Origin: Bacteroidetes bacterium UBA6063
GTDB lineage: Bacteria > Bacteroidota > Bacteroidia > NS11-12g > UBA9320
Reading direction: 5' to 3'
Length of the DNA: 10,915 bases
Assembly (NCBI GenBank): GCA_002428905.1
Contig: DIYD01000053.1
Coordinates: 1 to 10,915 of the forward strand
The position numbers and the translations under genes were made by a program. Positions 7,401 through 10,915 of this stretch are shown piece after piece. The notes under the pieces were generated by a model. That model searched no databases, was not told the origin of the DNA, and saw only the letters and a program-made list of their open reading frames with translations. Position 1 is the stretch's first letter; each line of letters begins with the position of its first letter.

Positions 7401-7717
7401 TTGTATTAATCGGCACAAACAGTTGTGGCGCAGATACATTTAAACGTAAGGAGTTACTTCGATCAAGTTCTGTAGCCCTGATTTGGAGCGAGGTAAATAG
7501 TTTTTGGTATAATTCCGAAAACCAATCGCTTCAAATTGAACCAAACAACCGGGTTTTTCAAGTATACATTTACGATTCGAAAGGAAGCAAGGTGATGGAT
7601 GTAAAAAAAGCCAGGGGAGGAGTTGATTTAGCCGAGTTACCCATAGGCGTTTACAACGTGATAGTATTGAGCCGCTTGAATGGACAGTATTTGTCGGGTA
7701 AGATACTGGTGAATTGA
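4466..7717 (+). CDS. Secreted beta-propeller/PKD-repeat protein with T9SS-type C-terminal domain
   Basis: A 1083-residue exported protein. Residues 1-20 form a signal peptide with probable cleavage after VYG. Residues about 22-460 hold seven repeats of the pattern DKxGNxYxxG followed by a FLxKxDxxGK-type strand, like SBBP propeller units, so a seven-bladed propeller is likely. Seven PKD domains follow (about 465-541, 542-616, 617-692, 693-770, 771-847, 848-922, 923-1005), each with an FGDG, FDDG or YGDG core and, in most, a CGxDT strand. Each PKD domain has one Cys near its start and one 62-65 residues later, which suggests an intradomain disulfide. The last 75 or so residues (VYIYDSKGSKVMDV, LAELPIGVYNVIV) match the type A sorting domain of the type IX secretion system, although the usual PNP motif is absent. 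It is probably surface-bound or released, perhaps as an adhesin; no catalytic domain is seen. It appears monocistronic. Confidence 0.9.
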   Translation: MSLNWKFTIAFTLFVSQVYGQKWSWFTGGGARYDQYITAATLDKHGNTYAVGYVNDSLHIDNNTLLYRGLFLLKLDTAGKVVYSKGFGSGNHTQGTGIEYDTAGYLYISGEYTNGKIDFGTVSITNPVRNQVRPFLVKTDLEGKGIWGVNINTGISSTVHQLSYGAKDSLVVVSGRVYGTNDIYFGQDTFNGRGSYDLYVAAFNSVTGKFLWADLGGGKHWDSSSGLDIDKDGNTYISLTFQHINNPDTFFSKQLSIPCTDDYDAALVKYDKHGKVTWFKELRGRWDQIVQTLKVGKDNRIYMTASVTYLDSSFIIDSKHKPTNRDHIQIILKVDSSGKLLKIKPVNTYGSGRSTEMDQDSAGNLYIVGANNYVFDDVKVRHNSQSNFFVAKMDTALYGIAGVRSGNSELGFRYRIKVDKNGDCLVYGSVELKSGKKLNVASWNYTSKGDAEIFLAKWNFNDTCYLSNSSFGYTRSGKTFFFTDSSTGNIDKRLWLFGDGTTDTSKSPAHTFAKPGRYDVQLITENQCGKDTATDSLFIDCLAKANFGFKITGRNVQFYDSSTAYNHLYWTFDDGSTDTLTNPLHRFNANGTYKVKLVAVGACTSDSITLDVVINCDLPESDFDLRDTNLNVHFINLSKRADSYQWLYGDGAEDTSSTPTHLYSKTGDYTVILIATNICGADTLQKNVTLSCPKPEIDFDFTIKKDSVLFVAKTKSLQVEQLHFDFDDGSTSMKDSVMHIYTSEDRFLVTLTAENRCGKDTVQKVVDLRCFKPEIDLSYKVNRDSVTFTATSSIAVNRWSYDFGDGSNSDSAETTHVYLAEGRYSVTVIAENGCGYDTLIKEVEIQCRPEADFGFTTTIDEVSFLNQSKYSLSQIWKFGDGTSDTSFNSYHQYRDTGSFEVTLTAINQCGSDTVIKTIYIGCIRPQISFISEYKNGATKFTVTDSFENVHKWLWDFGDGNASSVKNPTHDYTQSGTYEVVLIGTNSCGADTFKRKELLRSSSVALIWSEVNSFWYNSENQSLQIEPNNRVFQVYIYDSKGSKVMDVKKARGGVDLAELPIGVYNVIVLSRLNGQYLSGKILVN

Positions 7718-7754
7718 TCGGTTAACGTTACTTAATATCTTTCTCAAAGCGTCA

Positions 7755-7782
7755 AACCTCGCTGGTCAATACATCAGCGGTT
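7755..7782. terminator. Hairpin between convergent genes, possible bidirectional terminator
   Basis: AACC (7755-7758) and GCTG (7761-7764) pair with CAGCGGTT (7775-7782), giving eight base pairs with a two-base bulge and a 10-base loop. It lies 38 bp after the stop of the PKD gene and 58 bp past the stop of the ABC ATPase gene, so it could end both transcripts. There is no U-tract on either strand, so intrinsic termination is uncertain. A weaker hairpin, AGACT-TACA-AGTCT, follows at 7789-7802. Confidence 0.3.
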
Positions 7783-7806
7783 AGCTATAGACTTACAAGT
7801 CTTAAG

Positions 7807-7845
7807 ATCTAAAATCTAAACATCTATATATCTAACCATCTATTT
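7807..7845. repeat. Short tandem repeat, ATCTANNN x 5
   Basis: Five consecutive units start with ATCTA at 7807, 7814, 7822, 7830 and 7838, with a period of seven or eight bases and a variable three-base tail. The last unit runs into the stop codon of the ABC ATPase gene (7840-7842, minus strand). It may be a slippage-prone microsatellite. No function is evident. Confidence 0.75.
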
Positions 7846-8463
7846 GTGCTCACTCACTCGGATGGCGGTGTTGCAGAAATCGTATTCAACGGCTGCATTA
7901 CTTGCAACGATAACCGTTTTGTTCGTAGGTAATTGATCAATGAGTTGGCGATACCACTGTGTACCTTCTTCATCCAGATTAGAACAGGGTTCGTCCAGCA
8001 AATAAACGTTTACATCTGAGCAAAGCGCCATAATTAACTTGGTGCGTTGTTTCATTCCACTAGAGAAAAGCGCCGTTTGCTTATTTAAATGACCCTGCAA
8101 CCCACTCGTTCTAAGCACATCTTCGAGGTTAATATCCGTCCGTTTCTCTTTAAGACTGAAATGAAAATCAAGGCATTCTTTAAGTGTAAATTCCTCGAGT
8201 AAATCGAGATAAGGTGCTGAATAGGTGAAGTGTTTATGCCAGTCGCTTATTTCAAGACCTTTACCTTGCGCTATCCACGAAACGCTTCCTTTGGTGACTC
8301 CTACATATCCTGAAATTATTTTGAGTAGGGTAGACTTCCCACTACCATTTTGTCCTAAGATCGCGGTTTTACTTCCTGCTGTAAAGGTGTAATCGACGTT
8401 TTTGAATATCCAATCCCGTTTAAAGCGCTTGGAAACCTGATCCAGAACAATACTGTCTAGCAT
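7840..8463 (-). CDS. ABC transporter ATP-binding protein, divergent, coupled to lpxA
   Basis: A 207-residue single nucleotide-binding domain. It has Walker A GQNGSGKST at residues 37-45, a divergent signature FSSGMKQR at 133-140 in place of LSGGQ, Walker B VYLLDEP at 153-159, and the D-loop SNLD at 161-164. Two usual catalytic residues are missing. The Q-loop position in FTYSAPYLDLLEEFTL (79-94) has Ser or Ala instead of Gln, and the switch-histidine position in TVIVASNAA (183-191) is Asn189. The start ATG lies one base after the lpxA stop (TAG-T-ATG), so translation is probably coupled. The transmembrane partner is not in the window. Its place in the lipid A operon suggests a role at the envelope, but the substrate is unknown. 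It could be a transporter subunit with altered hydrolysis, or a regulatory ATPase. Confidence 0.88.
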   Translation of the reverse strand: MLDSIVLDQVSKRFKRDWIFKNVDYTFTAGSKTAILGQNGSGKSTLLKIISGYVGVTKGSVSWIAQGKGLEISDWHKHFTYSAPYLDLLEEFTLKECLDFHFSLKEKRTDINLEDVLRTSGLQGHLNKQTALFSSGMKQRTKLIMALCSDVNVYLLDEPCSNLDEEGTQWYRQLIDQLPTNKTVIVASNAAVEYDFCNTAIRVSEHK

Positions 8464-8464
8464 A

Positions 8465-9247
8465 CTAGCGCGATAAGAAACCTTTCATAATTCCCCGGTC
8501 GGAACTCTTGATAAAGCTAATGATTTCATCCCGTTCTTTGGTAGCTGGCATCACGGCCTCAATTTTAGCCAGGGCTTTGGCGTTGTTTAACCCGCGTAAG
8601 TAAAGCATGCGATAGATTTCCTGAATCTCCGCAATCTTCTCGGAAGTGAACCCTCTTCTACGCAAGCCGATTGAATTAACACCTTCGTAACCCAACGGCT
8701 CACGAGCAGCCTTTGTATAAGGCGGAACGTCTTTTCGTACCAATGATCCACCCGAAACCATAACGTGCGCTCCGATCTTCGCAAATTGATGTACTGCGAC
8801 TAATCCACTTAAGATGGCCCAATCGTCAATCTGTACTTCACCGGCGATTTGTGAAGCGTTACCAATGATTACGTTGTTACCTACCTTGCAATCGTGAGCA
8901 ATGTGTACGTAGCCCATAAGTAAGCAATTATTACCCACTACGGTTTTGCCCTGAGTTTTTGTGCCCCGGTTGATGGTAACACATTCACGAATGGTCGTAT
9001 TGTCTCCAATTTCTACGGTGGTTTCCTCACCATCGAATTTTAAGTCTTGTGGAATCGCAGAAATCACCGCACCAGGAAAAATCTTGCAGTTCTTCCCAAT
9101 TCGGGCGCCTTCCATGATGGTTACGTTTGATCCGATCCAGGATCCCTCACCAATTTCAACGTTCTTATGAATGGTTACAAAAGGCTCGACAACCACGTTA
9201 CTGGCAATCTTGGCTTCCGGGTTTACATATGCTAATGGCTGAATCAT
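8465..9247 (-). CDS. lpxA: Acyl-ACP--UDP-N-acetylglucosamine O-acyltransferase LpxA
   Basis: A 260-residue cytoplasmic enzyme that catalyses the first step of lipid A synthesis: transfer of a 3-hydroxyacyl chain from ACP to the 3-OH of UDP-GlcNAc. Hexapeptide repeats of the left-handed beta-helix cover most of the first 180 residues. The family signatures are AIPQDLKF at 64-71, HIAHDCKVGNN at 115-125 (His118 equals the catalytic His125 of E. coli), AVHQFAKIGAHVMVSGGS near 150-167, and GLRRRGF at 194-200, followed by the C-terminal helices. Length fits the family (E. coli 262). If aligned by the HVMV motif, the Gly that acts as the acyl-chain ruler in E. coli (Gly173) is kept, so a long acyl chain is expected. 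The gene starts 15 bp after lpxC-fabZ; that gap contains TACTTTTG on the minus strand, a match to the TAnnTTTG element that may be chance. Confidence 0.97.
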   Translation of the reverse strand: MIQPLAYVNPEAKIASNVVVEPFVTIHKNVEIGEGSWIGSNVTIMEGARIGKNCKIFPGAVISAIPQDLKFDGEETTVEIGDNTTIRECVTINRGTKTQGKTVVGNNCLLMGYVHIAHDCKVGNNVIIGNASQIAGEVQIDDWAILSGLVAVHQFAKIGAHVMVSGGSLVRKDVPPYTKAAREPLGYEGVNSIGLRRRGFTSEKIAEIQEIYRMLYLRGLNNAKALAKIEAVMPATKERDEIISFIKSSDRGIMKGFLSR

Positions 9248-9262
9248 TTCGGCAAAAGTATG

Positions 9263-10669
9263 TTATTTATTTTCAACTATTTGTGCCATCATGTCGGCCT
9301 CACAAACTAACTTGTTACCTACATACGCTTCTCCATGCATTAAGCACAAACCACGTCGAATAGGACCTATTAACTCCATCTTAATTATCAAAGAATCGCC
9401 TGGAACCACCTTGCCTTTAAACTTGGCATTTTCAATCTTTACGAAATACGTGCTCCACTTCGATGGATCTTCCTTATCGTGTAATACCAACACACCACCG
9501 CACTGGGCCATGGCTTCTAATTGCAATACACCGGGCATAATAGGCTCTCCCTGAAAGTGCCCCTGGAAGAAATATTGATCTCCGGTAATATTCTTTACAC
9601 CCACAATGGTGTTTTCCTCAATCTTGATCACCTTATCTACCAACATAAATGGGAAGGTGTGTGGAAGAATGTTCTCGATTTGCTGGTAATTGAAAATTGG
9701 TTCAGCGTTGGGATCGTACTGTGGCACATTCTTCATACGTTGTTCTTCTTTTCTGGTTTTCTCAATGATCTTTTTAATCTTTTTGGCAAACTCAACGTTT
9801 GCCGCATGTCCTGGTCGTGCAGCCATAATCTGAGCTTTTAAAGGTGTTCCAATAAGGGCTAGATCGCCAATCATATCAAGGAGTTTGTGACGAGCAGGTT
9901 CATTTTGAAAACGCAATTCCACGTTATTCAAAATGCCTTCTTTTTTCACTTCTACCTTTGGTTTATTAAACAGACCAGCAAGCTGATCCAGTTCCGAATC
10001 TTCAATTACACGGTCTACGATAACGATTGCATTGTTTAAATCGCCACCTTTAATCAGGTTGTTTTCGACCAACATTTCAAGCTCATGCAAGAAGCAGAAG
10101 GTTCTACAGCTTGAGATTTCAGTATCAAATTCATTCAACGATGTGATGGACGCATGTTGGCTACCCAATACAGGCGAGTTGTAGTCGATCATTACCGTCA
10201 ACCGGTAGTCGTCTAATGGCATGGCTACCATTTCCACACCTCGATCTTCTTCTTCGTACGATATGTTGTGAGGCACTTCGAAGTACTCACGTTCTTTCTC
10301 TTGTTCTATAATACCAACTTCCTTCAACCGCGCCACAAAAGGGGCAGAGCTACCATCCATAATAGGCGTCTCAGCCGCGTCTAGTTGAATTAGTACATTG
10401 TCAATTTCTAACCCCGCTAACGCAGCAAGTACGTGCTCTACGGTGTTAACCCGAGCGCCGTTTTGTTCTAAGGTGGTGCCTCTTGATACATCGACCACGT
10501 AATCAACAAGGGCGTCAACAATTGGTTGACCTTCTATATCTACCCGCTGAAACTTGTAACCGTGATCTTCAGGTGCAGGAACAAAAGTCATGTTCACCGC
10601 TTTACCCGTATGTAACCCTGTACCCGAAACGGTAAAGGCTTCTTTAATCGTGGTTTGTAATTTCTCCAT
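9263..10669 (-). CDS. lpxC/fabZ: Bifunctional LpxC deacetylase / FabZ dehydratase fusion
   Basis: A 468-residue fusion typical of Bacteroidota. Residues 1 to about 305 are LpxC, the zinc-dependent UDP-3-O-acyl-GlcNAc deacetylase and committed step of lipid A synthesis. Zinc ligands and catalytic residues are in place: TVEHVLAAL with Glu78 and His79, HKLLDMIGD with His261 and Asp265, and RPGHAANVEF with His288. A charged linker (about 297-325) leads to FabZ, the 3-hydroxyacyl-ACP dehydratase. FabZ shows LPHTFPFMLVDKV at 335-347, then GHFQGEPIMPGVLQLEAMAQ at 370-389, with catalytic His371 and Glu385 spaced 14 residues apart as in E. coli. LpxC and FabZ compete for the 3-hydroxyacyl-ACP pool indirectly, so fusion fixes their ratio. 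The ATG lies two bases after the lpxD stop, and lpxA follows after 15 bp. Both halves look complete and active. Confidence 0.98.
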   Translation of the reverse strand: MEKLQTTIKEAFTVSGTGLHTGKAVNMTFVPAPEDHGYKFQRVDIEGQPIVDALVDYVVDVSRGTTLEQNGARVNTVEHVLAALAGLEIDNVLIQLDAAETPIMDGSSAPFVARLKEVGIIEQEKEREYFEVPHNISYEEEDRGVEMVAMPLDDYRLTVMIDYNSPVLGSQHASITSLNEFDTEISSCRTFCFLHELEMLVENNLIKGGDLNNAIVIVDRVIEDSELDQLAGLFNKPKVEVKKEGILNNVELRFQNEPARHKLLDMIGDLALIGTPLKAQIMAARPGHAANVEFAKKIKKIIEKTRKEEQRMKNVPQYDPNAEPIFNYQQIENILPHTFPFMLVDKVIKIEENTIVGVKNITGDQYFFQGHFQGEPIMPGVLQLEAMAQCGGVLVLHDKEDPSKWSTYFVKIENAKFKGKVVPGDSLIIKMELIGPIRRGLCLMHGEAYVGNKLVCEADMMAQIVENK

Positions 10670-10671
10670 AT

Positions 10672-10915
10672 CTAAACGTTATCGTTCTTGTTTATTGCTT
10701 GTTCTAAATCTTCTACCCGTTTCTTTAACTCAGGGAGTTCTCTAAATACGACCTGACTTCGTAATTCGTTTTTGAGTGGCTGCACAGGACTTCCGAATAG
10801 ACGTTGATTTTCTTCTACTACATCCTTGGCAATTCCACTTTGAGCCCCAATTTGAGTGCCCTTAGCCACTTTAAGATGACCCGCAAACCCTACCTGGCCG
10901 CCAATAAGACAATTC
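10672..10915 (-). CDS. lpxD: UDP-3-O-(3-hydroxyacyl)glucosamine N-acyltransferase LpxD, C-terminal part
   Basis: Only the last 80 residues are in the window; the gene continues past the right edge. The visible part begins within the final beta-helix coils with GGQVGFAGHLKVAKG, a strong LpxD signature whose His corresponds to a conserved active-site region His in E. coli LpxD. The hexapeptide stretch QIGAQSGIAKDV and a charged C-terminal helix (ELPELKKRVEDLEQAI) follow. This helix packs in the trimer and contributes to ACP binding in known structures. LpxD adds the second 3-hydroxyacyl chain, on the 2-amino group freed by LpxC. The reading frame stays open to the window edge through residues that match the family, so the GTG at 10867-10869 is not the start. 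The stop lies two bases before the lpxC-fabZ start. Confidence 0.95.
   Translation of the reverse strand, partial: NCLIGGQVGFAGHLKVAKGTQIGAQSGIAKDVVEENQRLFGSPVQPLKNELRSQVVFRELPELKKRVEDLEQAINKNDNV

Noticed and set aside
8193..8210. CCTCGAG followed by ATCGAGAT inside the ABC ATPase gene, similar to the repeat ends
   Set aside because: No hairpin lies between them, and the bases encode the family-typical LDLLEEF stretch, so the likeness is probably chance.
10672..10869. A separate 65-residue protein with GTG start at the right end
   Set aside because: The frame continues without a stop to the window edge through LpxD family residues, so it is the C-terminal part of lpxD.

Overview
The window looks like a chromosomal segment of a member of the Bacteroidota, most likely a marine-type Flavobacteriales relative; the genus cannot be told from the sequence. 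The evidence is an LpxC-FabZ fusion gene (a hallmark of this phylum), a large secreted PKD protein with a type IX secretion-like C-terminal domain, a perfect TAnnTTTG promoter element, start codons without clear Shine-Dalgarno sequences, and a moderate GC content.

Layout. (1) Positions 1-1059 are mostly non-coding and repeat-rich. Five copies of a hairpin-forming dispersed repeat surround one small GIY-YIG nuclease gene (203-499, minus). The two nearest copies flank the gene as an inverted pair with like ends facing inward. (2) mnmD (1060-1758, minus), a tRNA wobble-uridine methyltransferase, is divergent from a three-gene plus-strand operon (1784-4385). That operon encodes a DPM1-like GT2 glycosyltransferase, a GT-C-like multi-pass membrane protein and a four-helix membrane protein of unknown function. 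(3) A candidate promoter at about 4439 precedes a 1083-residue secreted protein (4466-7717): a seven-bladed propeller, seven PKD domains each with a cysteine pair, and a sorting-type C-terminal domain. (4) A 122-bp convergent intergenic region holds a hairpin and an 8-bp-period ATCTA repeat. (5) From 7840 to the right edge, on the minus strand, lies a tight lipid A operon: lpxD (cut by the window edge), lpxC-fabZ, lpxA and an unusual ABC ATPase.

How the genes work together. LpxA, LpxC and LpxD are the first, second and third enzymes of lipid A synthesis; the fused FabZ dehydratase acts on the same hydroxyacyl-ACP pool. The ABC ATPase is separated from lpxA by one base, but its transmembrane partner is not in the window. 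The GT2 and GT-C pair fits a route in which a sugar is put on a polyprenyl phosphate at the inner face of the membrane and transferred outside, possibly to surface glycan or secreted protein.

The most unusual feature is the GIY-YIG gene with its inward-facing inverted hairpin repeats. It resembles, by analogy only, REP elements and their RAYT transposases, with a GIY-YIG nuclease in place of the HUH enzyme.
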